In this document: positions 35,547 to 42,950 of the stretch, one piece after another
Position numbering within the stretch: position 1 is the stretch's first letter
How the letters are laid out: each line of letters starts with the position of its first letter
NCBI GenBank assembly: GCA_964578885.1
Contig: CAZOEO010000009.1
Coordinates: 62,001 to 126,000 of the forward strand
DNA length: 64,000 bases
Reading direction: 5' to 3'
From: CAZRHR01 sp964578885
GTDB taxonomy: Bacteria > Bacteroidota > Bacteroidia > CAIKAF01
Translations under genes and position numbers: made by a program
The notes under the pieces: generated by a model
What the model was told of the DNA's origin: nothing
The model's database searches: none
The model's input: the letters and a program-made list of their open reading frames with translations, nothing else

Positions 35547-36254
35547 ATGAAAAGGGTTAAGTTCCTCCTGGGAATCTTGACCCTTTTCCTTTTTATTGGT
35601 GGTTACTACATATTTAAGGTGTACGAATCGGGTGTGGAAGCGCCGGAATTAAAAGCCAATCCCAAATATGTGCTCACCAATGAGGAAAAGGGTTTGTTAC
35701 AAGAAGGAGACATCATCATGAGGCATGGTGAGGGACTCATCTCCAGTATGATTGCACATATCAATAAAGGTGCTCCTTATCGACTTTCGCATTGCGCGTT
35801 TCTGACAAAAGGAAAAAAAGATTGGATTGTTATTCATGCTGTTTCAGGATCTTTGGGATCCAAAGATGGTATGCAAACCGCCTCTTTAGACCGTTTTACC
35901 AAGGAAAGCATAGATTCTTCTATCGTGGTAATTCGATATAAGGGAGACGAAACCACCCGACGCCGGTTTATCGACCAGGCCAAAGTGTATTTGGCACAGG
36001 AAATTCCCTTTGACAATGCCTTTACATTGGCCGATACCACTACATTTTTTTGTTCGGAACTGATTCATCAGGTATTTTTACAGGTGTTGCAACAAGATAT
36101 TTTTGCTTCCAGATTAGACACAGATCATCCGAACTATATTCACTTCGATCAGTTTTTGGATCCACAATATTTCGAACTGATTTTAAACCACCAAGGGGAA
36201 AAAGTAGCCCCATTTATGCGTGGTGATGTATTGGCCATGCCGTCTGAAAATTAA
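35547..36254 (+). CDS. YiiX/YebB-like cysteine hydrolase (permuted NlpC/P60 family)
   Basis: 235 residues. One N-terminal membrane segment (KRVKFLLGILTLFLFIGGYY) anchors it or acts as an uncleaved signal. The catalytic domain has LLQEGDIIMRHGEG, the active His in YRLSHCAFLTKG and, in permuted order, the active Cys in TTFFCSELIHQVF. This is the YiiX/YebB/lecithin-retinol-acyltransferase-like branch; known or suggested roles are cleavage of peptidoglycan peptides or acyl bonds in the envelope. Codons 2-17 coincide with the long hairpin at 35550-35587, so the start of this gene may also be a terminator. The next gene (TPR protein) starts 76 bases after the stop. Confidence 0.82.
   Translation: MKRVKFLLGILTLFLFIGGYYIFKVYESGVEAPELKANPKYVLTNEEKGLLQEGDIIMRHGEGLISSMIAHINKGAPYRLSHCAFLTKGKKDWIVIHAVSGSLGSKDGMQTASLDRFTKESIDSSIVVIRYKGDETTRRRFIDQAKVYLAQEIPFDNAFTLADTTTFFCSELIHQVFLQVLQQDIFASRLDTDHPNYIHFDQFLDPQYFELILNHQGEKVAPFMRGDVLAMPSEN
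35550..35597 (+). terminator. Terminator-like hairpin inside the start of the YiiX-like gene
   Basis: Arms AAAAGGGTTAAG (35550-35561) and CTTGACCCTTTT (35576-35587) pair over twelve positions with one G-U wobble. Inner arms TTCC and GGAA (35562-35565, 35571-35574) extend the helix to a five-base loop, with one bulged T. CCTTTTTATT follows. By shape it is a strong intrinsic terminator or attenuator for transcripts from the lipoprotein gene, yet it is coding sequence of the next gene. Confidence 0.6.
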
Positions 36255-36330
36255 GGATTACAACGCAGTATATACCATCAATCCTTGGCAAACGCTTGGG
36301 TCTTCGGCCTTTTTTTCGCATTTTAGCCGG

Positions 36331-37371
36331 GTGAAACATAGGGTTATTCTCTTTCTGTTTATGTTGATGATAGGAGGGCTTTCGGCACAAGGACTCGAAA
36401 AGCACCCTGATTATCTGAGAGGTAATCTGGCTTTATCAGAAGGGCAGTTTGTAGAAGCCGCTGCTGCTTTTGAGCAGGCTCTTTTACAGTTTCCAGACGC
36501 CCCAAAGGGTTGGTACAATCTTGGCACCGCTCATTATCGACAAAAAAATTATACCCACGCCTTGCAAGCTTTTCAAAAAGTCCTGCAGTTGGATTCAGTT
36601 TTTCCAAGGGCGCATCTGAATACTGCGCTATGTCTGGTGCAAACAGGAGATTTGGCCAATGCAAAAATACATTTTCAATGGTCTATGCGGCAATCTCCCG
36701 CCACTTTCGAGGGATTGTATTATATGGGTGCCCTGGCGTTACAGGAAGACCAGGTGGATTCCGCATTTTATTTTTATTCACAATGCCTGAATCAATGGCC
36801 GGAATTTGCTCCTGCATTGCATGATAAGGGGTGGATTCTTTGGCAGCGTGGCGACATCAACGGAGCGCATCAACTGGTGAGCAAAGCCCTGCAAATGCAG
36901 CCCGATCATCCTGTTTACCTCACCACATTCTCTCATATCCTGCGTGCGAAGTTTCAAGGCGAACAAGCCTTACAATTGCTCATGCCTTATGCCGACCAAT
37001 GGGAAAGCAATGCGACATTTCAAATGGTCCTTGGAAGTCTGGCTTTTGAGCGTGGCGATTTGGAATTGGCCATCACCTGTTTTACCCGTGTGAATGCGCT
37101 CCTTCCCCAACAGCCTGAAGTCCTGCTTAATTTGGCGTCGGCCCATATTTCCCTGGGAAATGACCTGGAAGCATTAAAAATTTTAGGTGAAATTGAAAAA
37201 AAGAAACCCGAATGGGGACCTGCGGCATTGAATACGGGAATTGTTTACGAAAACCTGTTTCAGCTGGATAAAGCTTGCCGGCAATGGGAAATAGCCCAGA
37301 AACAAGGAATTCAAAAAGCCAACAGATATTTGAAAGAAAGATGCGAAGATACGCCGGCCTCCTTGCCCTGA
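36331..37371 (+). CDS. Exported TPR protein
   Basis: 346 residues from the GTG at 36331, which opens a signal peptide (KHRVILFLFMLMIGGLSAQ); the upstream frame (to TTG/ATG-like codons at 36220) overlaps the previous gene and is not used. Eight or so TPR units run through the protein: AAAAFEQALLQFPDAPKGWY, NLGTAHYRQKNYTHALQAFQ, and, near the end, NLASAHISLGNDLEALKILG. Periplasmic by prediction. Its last 31 bases overlap the next gene, whose product is a PD40/OmpA-like protein, so the two probably act together; TPR plus PD40 plus OmpA-like parts are combined in one chain in T9SS component PorE-like proteins. Confidence 0.8.
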   Translation: MKHRVILFLFMLMIGGLSAQGLEKHPDYLRGNLALSEGQFVEAAAAFEQALLQFPDAPKGWYNLGTAHYRQKNYTHALQAFQKVLQLDSVFPRAHLNTALCLVQTGDLANAKIHFQWSMRQSPATFEGLYYMGALALQEDQVDSAFYFYSQCLNQWPEFAPALHDKGWILWQRGDINGAHQLVSKALQMQPDHPVYLTTFSHILRAKFQGEQALQLLMPYADQWESNATFQMVLGSLAFERGDLELAITCFTRVNALLPQQPEVLLNLASAHISLGNDLEALKILGEIEKKKPEWGPAALNTGIVYENLFQLDKACRQWEIAQKQGIQKANRYLKERCEDTPASLP

Positions 37372-39356
37372 TAATATGTTTGGGAGGTAGCGTTCCGGCG
37401 ACTCCCCCCCTATTCTTCTGGAAGAAAAAGAAAACCCTGACCCACGAAGATTCCGTAGCCATAGCAGAGAAAAAAATGGCGCGTTATCTCCGTGTGGCCG
37501 AAAAACATTGGGAGAAAAACCACAAACAAACCCATCACGTCCTACGAACCCATATCTTGGAGCAGGTGGCTTTGGTACGCGATAAAGCACCTGCGTTTTT
37601 GGCTTTAGGTCGTTTGAGCTTTTTGCAGGAATTTCACCGGCAAGCAGAACAACATTTGAAAGCGGCGCAATCCCATGGCGCCAGTTTGCGGGGAGCCGAT
37701 TTATACATTCAGGCAAGGTGTTTTCACCTCAGATCCGCCTTTGAGGAAGCCGTTCTGGCCTATCAGCAGTTTTTAAACCAACACGGCACTTTAGGGAAAC
37801 GATACGTGGAAGAAGCGAAGCTGCGATTGTCGCAAGCCCAGTACGCCAATTCCATAAAAAGCAGACAGGTACGTGCCAAAGAGGATACAGTGCCCATGCC
37901 TTACAATACATTACCTCGCGAAACCCATCCTTTGGTGTCGGCCGATGGCAAAAATCTCTTTTTTCTTCGGGATCGCGATTCCCTTTGGCAAGGAAGTCTT
38001 TTTAAAAAAGAGGGAAAGAAAAAAGTCTTTGACCTGATTCGTTATGCACAAGGTAAAGAAATGCGCATGCCTGGCTATCTTACAGGCGACCGCTTGCTTC
38101 CCGTGGCCATGAGTCCTGATGGAAGACGAATTTTACTGACCGGGCCGGGTAAAAAGAAGGATAAAGACTTGTATGTGTCGGATTTACTGGATGGAAAATA
38201 TAGCCTTCCACAACCTTTACCGCCCGACATTAATACGGCGTACGACGAAATTTTTGGAACATTTGGCCCAGATAACCGAACCCTGTTTTTTATTTCCAAT
38301 CGTCCCGGAGGACAAGGTGGTTTCGATATTTGGATGTCTAAACAAAATACATCCGGATGGTGGTCGGCGCCAGAAAATGCCGGTGTCATGATTAACACAG
38401 CCCGAAACGAGTATGCGGTCTTTCTTCATGCCGATGGGCGAACGGTTTATTTAAGTTCAGACGGACATCAATCTGTTGGAGAAGCCGATATTCTGAAATC
38501 AGATTTCTACATGGGAAAGTTTTCCACGCCCATCAACCTCGGCATGCCCATCAACACCCCTTATCCCGATTTGTTTTTTTCCATCACGGGCAGTGGTCGT
38601 CAGGCTTACATGGTAACGCCGCCCGAGGAAGAAACTGGCCGAACCGATTTGCGCATTTTACACTTGTTGGGCGCCGAAAAGCAACCGGTGGTGTTTACGT
38701 TTACCCAGCCCACCGCCCTTCTTCCGTCCAGAAAATTCACCCTCCAGACCAATGAAGAAACTTGCCTGGATTGTTCAGAAATTCTTGTGCTGAATTCACG
38801 ATTCCGGACAGGAAAAACACCTTATGCAGGTGGACAAATTCAGGTATTCGATCATGACTTGGGAACGTTAATGTACACCGCTTCTCTGGGAAGCACGGAT
38901 ACCTTGATGAGTTTGGTGTTGCCCTCCGGAAAAAAGTACGGTTTGGCCCTTTTGGCCGATGGTTTTTTCCCCTTTACGGAAGTGATTACCCTGCCGGAAG
39001 GAAGCCCGTATCGTTTACGAGAAAGGTTAGTGCCTTTAAAATCTCTGGAAACGGGCGTTTTATCTCCATTTCAATTGGTGGAATTTGTCCCCGGAACCGC
39101 TACACCCACCTTGGGATCGGTGGCCGGTTTAGAAGTGTTGGCGCAGTTTCTTTTAGATCACCCGGGATATGCCCTGCATGTTTTTTCGTCTGAAGGACAA
39201 GGAGATGGCACGGCCAAAGCAAGAAAATGGGTGATATTTAATTTTCTGCTGGCCAAAGGAATTCCCGGAGACCGGTTGGTCACAGGGAACGATTCGGCAC
39301 CGGCTCTTCCCAACGCAGACGCCCCTATTTATTTGATGTTATCTGCCTTACCATGA
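37341..39356 (+). CDS. PD40 (TolB-like) beta-propeller protein with degenerate OmpA-like end
   Basis: 671 residues from the ATG at 37341, inside the end of the TPR gene; signal-like start MRRYAGLLALIICLGGSVPA. A helical TPR-like section (about 60-165) is followed by PD40 propeller blades: HPLVSADGKNLFFLRDRDS, VAMSPDGRRILLTGPGKKKD, FGPDNRTLFFISNRPGGQGG and VFLHADGRTVYLSSDGH. A short beta domain follows. The last ~80 residues (LEVLAQFLLDHPGYALHVFS, then TAKARKWVIFNFLLAKGI) have the layout of an OmpA peptidoglycan-binding domain, but the usual Asp and Arg ligand residues are not apparent. This architecture is shared with envelope proteins such as PorE of the T9SS; whether it serves that system here is inference. 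Stop overlaps mnmD (ATGA). Confidence 0.78.
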   Translation: MRRYAGLLALIICLGGSVPATPPLFFWKKKKTLTHEDSVAIAEKKMARYLRVAEKHWEKNHKQTHHVLRTHILEQVALVRDKAPAFLALGRLSFLQEFHRQAEQHLKAAQSHGASLRGADLYIQARCFHLRSAFEEAVLAYQQFLNQHGTLGKRYVEEAKLRLSQAQYANSIKSRQVRAKEDTVPMPYNTLPRETHPLVSADGKNLFFLRDRDSLWQGSLFKKEGKKKVFDLIRYAQGKEMRMPGYLTGDRLLPVAMSPDGRRILLTGPGKKKDKDLYVSDLLDGKYSLPQPLPPDINTAYDEIFGTFGPDNRTLFFISNRPGGQGGFDIWMSKQNTSGWWSAPENAGVMINTARNEYAVFLHADGRTVYLSSDGHQSVGEADILKSDFYMGKFSTPINLGMPINTPYPDLFFSITGSGRQAYMVTPPEEETGRTDLRILHLLGAEKQPVVFTFTQPTALLPSRKFTLQTNEETCLDCSEILVLNSRFRTGKTPYAGGQIQVFDHDLGTLMYTASLGSTDTLMSLVLPSGKKYGLALLADGFFPFTEVITLPEGSPYRLRERLVPLKSLETGVLSPFQLVEFVPGTATPTLGSVAGLEVLAQFLLDHPGYALHVFSSEGQGDGTAKARKWVIFNFLLAKGIPGDRLVTGNDSAPALPNADAPIYLMLSALP

Positions 39357-40003
39357 ATCCAGCGCTCACCATCACGCAAGACGGTTCCCCTACCCTGTTT
39401 GTCCCGGAACTCAATGAACATTATCATTCCAGACATGGCGCCTTACAGGAAAGTCTACATGTTTTTATCGATACAGGACTAAAAGCCGCCTTCGATAAGT
39501 TTCAGGAAAGATTGCATGTGGTGGAAGTTGGCATGGGCACAGGTTTAAATGCTTGGCTTACTTTACAAACCAACATTCCCACCGACTATTTTGGCATTGA
39601 ACCCTTTCCATTGCCAGTTTCTCTTTTATCAGAATATTATCGGGCATTGCATTGGGAAAATGAAACGTTTCAAGCCCAATTATATGGTCAGACCAATGCA
39701 CCACAAGACCTTGCACCTCATTTTTCCCTGACTTGGTTTCAAGGGCCATTTTCGGCCTTCACCAAAGAAGAACCCGCGCATTTGGTGTACATGGATGCCT
39801 TTGCACCGGAAAAACAACCTGAATTATGGACCCGAGAAAGTTTTTCGCACATGTTCGATTTACTAAGGCCTGGAGGATTTATGGTCACATATTGCGCCAA
39901 AGGACAGGTCCGTAGAGATTTGGAATCTGTTGGCTTTAAGGTAGAAAGACGTCCCGGGCCGCCAGGAAAAAGAGAAATGATTCGCGCCAATAAACCCGCG
40001 TAA
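39353..40003 (+). CDS. mnmD: tRNA 5-methylaminomethyl-2-thiouridine methyltransferase-like (MnmD)
   Basis: 216 residues, a stand-alone methyltransferase half of MnmC (DUF752). Typical features are SPTLFVPELNEHYHSRHGAL at residues 11-30, VVEVGMGTGLNAWL (SAM loop) and a VYMDAFAPEKQPELWTRES segment. The final LRPGGFMVTYCAKGQVRRDL is also characteristic. It completes mnm5s2U at the wobble position of tRNAs. The FAD-dependent half of E. coli MnmC is absent, as usual for this type. It overlaps the PD40 gene by four bases, so it is the last gene of that unit. Confidence 0.88.
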   Translation: MNPALTITQDGSPTLFVPELNEHYHSRHGALQESLHVFIDTGLKAAFDKFQERLHVVEVGMGTGLNAWLTLQTNIPTDYFGIEPFPLPVSLLSEYYRALHWENETFQAQLYGQTNAPQDLAPHFSLTWFQGPFSAFTKEEPAHLVYMDAFAPEKQPELWTRESFSHMFDLLRPGGFMVTYCAKGQVRRDLESVGFKVERRPGPPGKREMIRANKPA

Positions 40004-40007
40004 TACG

Positions 40008-40039
40008 TTGGAAAATTCAGGTTCATTTTCGTATTTTTG
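40008..40039 (+). promoter_or_regulatory. Promoter of the DUF4920 lipoprotein gene
   Basis: TTGG (40008-40011), 20 bases, then TATTTTTG (40032-40039), an exact TAnnTTTG element. The ATG is at 40044, giving almost no leader. Confidence 0.55.
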
Positions 40040-40043
40040 AGTC

Positions 40044-40541
40044 ATGAAAACAATCCTATTTTCTTTTGCTACCGCTGCGCTGCTTTGGGCTTGTGCAGGT
40101 AAAACCAATACTCCCGCCGGCCCCACCATCACTTACTTTGGGGACAGTATTAGTTGGGATGCAGAAGCCATTGACGCTCAACAGCTCATCACCTGGCTCG
40201 GAGAAAAAGATTCAGCAGAAGTTCGGGTAAAAGGTACCATTGCAGAAGTGTGTCAGGCCAAAGGCTGCTGGATGGATTTCGATTTGGGCAACGGACAGCT
40301 CATGACCGTACGCTTTAAAGATTATGGCTTTTTTATGCCAAAAGATGCGGCAGGGCAAATGGCCGTAATCGAAGGATTGGTGAAAAAAGAAGTAGAAGAT
40401 GTGGCTTGGCTGCAGCACAAAGCGCAGGATGCAGGAAAATCTCCTGAAGAAATTGCCGCCATTACGGAGCCCGAAATTAGTTTTACCTTCATGGCGAAAG
40501 GCGTGGCATTGGCAGAACGAGACACAACCACCAACCCCTAA
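40044..40541 (+). CDS. DUF4920 family lipoprotein
   Basis: 165 residues. The lipobox LWAC gives lipidated Cys17. The mature domain matches DUF4920: YFGDSISWDAEAIDAQQLIT, then EVRVKGTIAEVCQAKGCWMD with two conserved Cys that could bind metal or form a disulfide, and VRFKDYGFFMPKDAAG. OB-like fold is likely; the function is unknown. Members occur in Bacteroidota envelopes and often near metal or copper genes, but nothing of that kind is adjacent here. The NUDIX gene starts five bases after its stop. Confidence 0.82.
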   Translation: MKTILFSFATAALLWACAGKTNTPAGPTITYFGDSISWDAEAIDAQQLITWLGEKDSAEVRVKGTIAEVCQAKGCWMDFDLGNGQLMTVRFKDYGFFMPKDAAGQMAVIEGLVKKEVEDVAWLQHKAQDAGKSPEEIAAITEPEISFTFMAKGVALAERDTTTNP

Positions 40542-40545
40542 TCCA

Positions 40546-40989
40546 TTGTCCAAGTTTACCATACGGGTGTATGGCTTGTTGATGTCCAAAAACATGGTAC
40601 TTTACACCAAAGAAAGTTATCTTGGTCTGGACATCATCAAATTTCCTGGCGGAGGTATGGAGTTCGGGGAATCGCCACAAGAGGCTTTAATCCGTGAATT
40701 CAAAGAAGAGCTCGGCATAGACATCAATATTATTGAGCTATTTTACCTAACAGACTTTTTTCAGCCCTCAGCCTTTGATCCGGAAACCCAGGTCATTAGT
40801 ATCTATTATCTGGTAGAGCCAAAAAAGGGGGAATTCCTTCCTGTTGGCAACTTTCACCATGGTGACATTCAATTTTCGAGAGCGTATATCCACTATCTAA
40901 AAGTTAGTGCTTTCACTTTTCCCATCGACCAACATGTGGCCAAACTTTTAATAGAAGCATTTGAATTTGAAGTTAATCCCCGAATTTAA
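40546..40989 (+). CDS. NUDIX hydrolase
   Basis: 147 residues from a TTG at 40546. The first beta strand (KFTIRVYGLL) lies before the next Met (40582), so the TTG is preferred over that ATG. The NUDIX box is complete: GGMEFGESPQEALIREF followed by KEELGI, which fits GX5EX7REUXEEXGU. The substrate cannot be told; (d)NTP, ADP-ribose or NDP-sugar types are all possible. Cytosolic. It directly follows the DUF4920 gene and overlaps the convergent LRR gene by 17 bases. Confidence 0.82.
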   Translation: MSKFTIRVYGLLMSKNMVLYTKESYLGLDIIKFPGGGMEFGESPQEALIREFKEELGIDINIIELFYLTDFFQPSAFDPETQVISIYYLVEPKKGEFLPVGNFHHGDIQFSRAYIHYLKVSAFTFPIDQHVAKLLIEAFEFEVNPRI

Positions 40990-41857
40990 ACGTAGCTTTT
41001 TTAGACAAAAGGATTCTAAAGACCTCTTTGGTGTCTTCGTTGATGGGATTTTTTTGGACATCAAGATAACTCAGTCCTTTCAAACGAAACAGCGACTCTG
41101 GTAGGGTTTCCAGTTTGTTCTCCGCCGCTTCTATCACCTGTAGAGACGGACAAAGTCCCCAATCCGAAGGAATGGACGTAATCTGATTTTCAGAAATATT
41201 GATTCTCCGAAGTTTAGGCAAAAGGAACAATGAATCCGGCACGGAAGTTAACTGGCAATTGACCAAAGTGATTTCTTCTAATTCAGTGCAGGAAAGCAAG
41301 AATGTAGGAAACGTAAACAAGGGCGTGTCATACATTTGAAAGACGCGAAGACGCCTCAATCCCGGCATGGAGTCGACAAAGCGAAGCGTATCCGTTTCGG
41401 TATTGGCCATGCGCCAAAGTTCAAGCCGTTGCAAAGCGGCCATTTCCATTGGAATTTCTGATATTTTGGAATCATTCAGCTCCAAATACAATAGGCTTCC
41501 CAATTCAAAAAAAGAAGCAGGCAAAGCCGCAATGGGGTTTTTTCTGGTTGAAAAAGCAAAAAGGGACTGACATTTCCCAAACTCAGGCCCCAGCTGTTGT
41601 AATTGATTATTGACCAAAAACAACATTTCCAGAAAAGGAAATTTCCCAATCCGGGCCATAAGTTTATCCACAGGTTCCTGCTGAATCTGAATTTTCCGGA
41701 CTTCCTTATCTTTTAAAGCCGAGGCCACAGAAATATGCACGGTAGCCATTGGCGTGCCTGAAAAGCGAATAAAATCCGGATCTTCCGGATTAAATTTCAC
41801 TTGACCCAGCAGACTGCCGGCCCACAACAATGCCATCCAAATGATTGGGCGTTTCAT
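40973..41857 (-). CDS. Exported leucine-rich-repeat protein
   Basis: 294 residues with a signal peptide (MKRPIIWMALLWAGSLLG). About eight leucine-rich repeats of the 22-24-residue type run from about residue 75: LEMLFLVNNQLQQLGPEFGK, LLYLELNDSKISEIPMEMAA, LEEITLVNCQLTSVPDSLFL, LRRINISENQITSIPSDWGL and LSYLDVQKNPINEDTKEVFR. No sorting domain or membrane helix follows, so it is periplasmic or on the inner face of the outer membrane. A protein-binding role is likely. Last gene of a four-gene minus-strand unit; its ATG overlaps the stop of the TPR lipoprotein gene by four bases. Confidence 0.82.
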   Translation of the reverse strand: MKRPIIWMALLWAGSLLGQVKFNPEDPDFIRFSGTPMATVHISVASALKDKEVRKIQIQQEPVDKLMARIGKFPFLEMLFLVNNQLQQLGPEFGKCQSLFAFSTRKNPIAALPASFFELGSLLYLELNDSKISEIPMEMAALQRLELWRMANTETDTLRFVDSMPGLRRLRVFQMYDTPLFTFPTFLLSCTELEEITLVNCQLTSVPDSLFLLPKLRRINISENQITSIPSDWGLCPSLQVIEAAENKLETLPESLFRLKGLSYLDVQKNPINEDTKEVFRILLSKKATFKFGD

Positions 41858-42417
41858 GGCTGGCCTTTACAAAATTCTTCTGACACTTGCTGTGCGTCCT
41901 CATCGCCAAGTTTGGCCGCTGTAGAAAAATCTGAACAGGCTTTTTCTGTAAGCTCCTGGTCCATATAGAGAACGCCTCGGTTAAACCAGGCTTCTTTCAT
42001 TTCAGGCGCAATGGAAATGGCTTTGGTATACGCATCTACTGCTTGCGTAATTTGCTGGTCTTCCTGCAAGGCCAAACCTAAATTGTACCAAGCTTCGGAA
42101 TAACCCGGTTCTAATTGCAAGGCCTTTTGATAATCTGAAATGGCCTCTTGAAGCCGACCCAGTTCAAAAAAGCAAATCCCGCGATCGTGCCAGGCGGAAG
42201 TATACATGCTGTCCAGAGAAAGCGCAAGGGAAAAACCTTCAATAGCCCGCCCATAATCTCCAGATTCAATAGCTTCAACACCAGTAAGATACGCCGACTC
42301 AGCTGAATCAGATCTGGAAACACCTGGGTCTGACAATGTATTGTTTACACCACTGGGTCCGCAGCCGAAAGCGAACATAACCAACACTAAAACAGAACTA
42401 TATTTAATCAAAACCAT
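41854..42417 (-). CDS. TPR lipoprotein
   Basis: 187 residues. A short signal ends in FAFGCGPSG, with Cys19 as the probable lipid site. Three to four TPR units follow: YLTGVEAIESGDYGRAIEGF, AWHDRGICFFELGRLQEAIS, AWYNLGLALQEDQQITQAVD and AWFNRGVLYMDQELTEKACS. An envelope scaffold; partners unknown but the overlapping LRR and beta-barrel genes are candidates. The start overlaps the end of the beta-barrel gene by ten bases. Confidence 0.8.
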   Translation of the reverse strand: MVLIKYSSVLVLVMFAFGCGPSGVNNTLSDPGVSRSDSAESAYLTGVEAIESGDYGRAIEGFSLALSLDSMYTSAWHDRGICFFELGRLQEAISDYQKALQLEPGYSEAWYNLGLALQEDQQITQAVDAYTKAISIAPEMKEAWFNRGVLYMDQELTEKACSDFSTAAKLGDEDAQQVSEEFCKGQP

Positions 42418-42950
42418 AGATTACATCTAAGCATAAAAGCACCCGGATAAGGAATATCCTGGGATGAATTTAGGATATTATAGTGTAAAAAAAGCCCGAT
42501 TTGTCTGGCTTTTTTTCTTCGAAATAAATAACCACCCCCAAAACTGATGGCATGGCTATCTTCCCGAAACAAAGCCGCTTCTGGTAAATACCTTACCCAC
42601 TCGTATTCTACAAGTCCTGTAATGCCTTGCCAAACCCGATAACTTACCTGCGCTCTTGCACCAAAATCATGGTGAATATGTTGCGGATACGATTTAAAGC
42701 CTTGCTTGTAAAAAATACCGCCGGATACGGTGAGTTGTGGATTTACCACATATGCCACCTGTGGACCTATGGCGTAGGTGAAATAAGCGCCGGGATAATA
42801 AGTTAAGTTGACGCCCCACTTTAATTTATGCCACCAACTGGTTCCCTGCGCCTCCTGCGTCATGACCGAATCGCTTTGAATAGTCGTTTGGCCTTGAACG
42901 GAAAAAGTCCAAAATGACATGAGCCAAACCCAAAAAGAGGCGTGTTTCAT
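42408..42950 (-). CDS. Small outer-membrane beta-barrel protein
   Basis: 180 residues from the ATG at 42950, which starts a signal peptide (MKHASFWVWLMSFWTFSVQG); a longer frame to 43004 lies inside the reductase gene. The mature part has alternating hydrophobic strands separated by short turns, for example WGVNLTYYPGAYFTYAIGPQ and HDFGARAQVSYRVWQGITGL, and ends with the aromatic NLWF expected of an outer-membrane barrel. About eight strands would fit. No named family recognised. Its start codon shares bases with the stop of the reductase gene. Confidence 0.7.
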   Translation of the reverse strand: MKHASFWVWLMSFWTFSVQGQTTIQSDSVMTQEAQGTSWWHKLKWGVNLTYYPGAYFTYAIGPQVAYVVNPQLTVSGGIFYKQGFKSYPQHIHHDFGARAQVSYRVWQGITGLVEYEWVRYLPEAALFREDSHAISFGGGYLFRRKKARQIGLFLHYNILNSSQDIPYPGAFMLRCNLWF

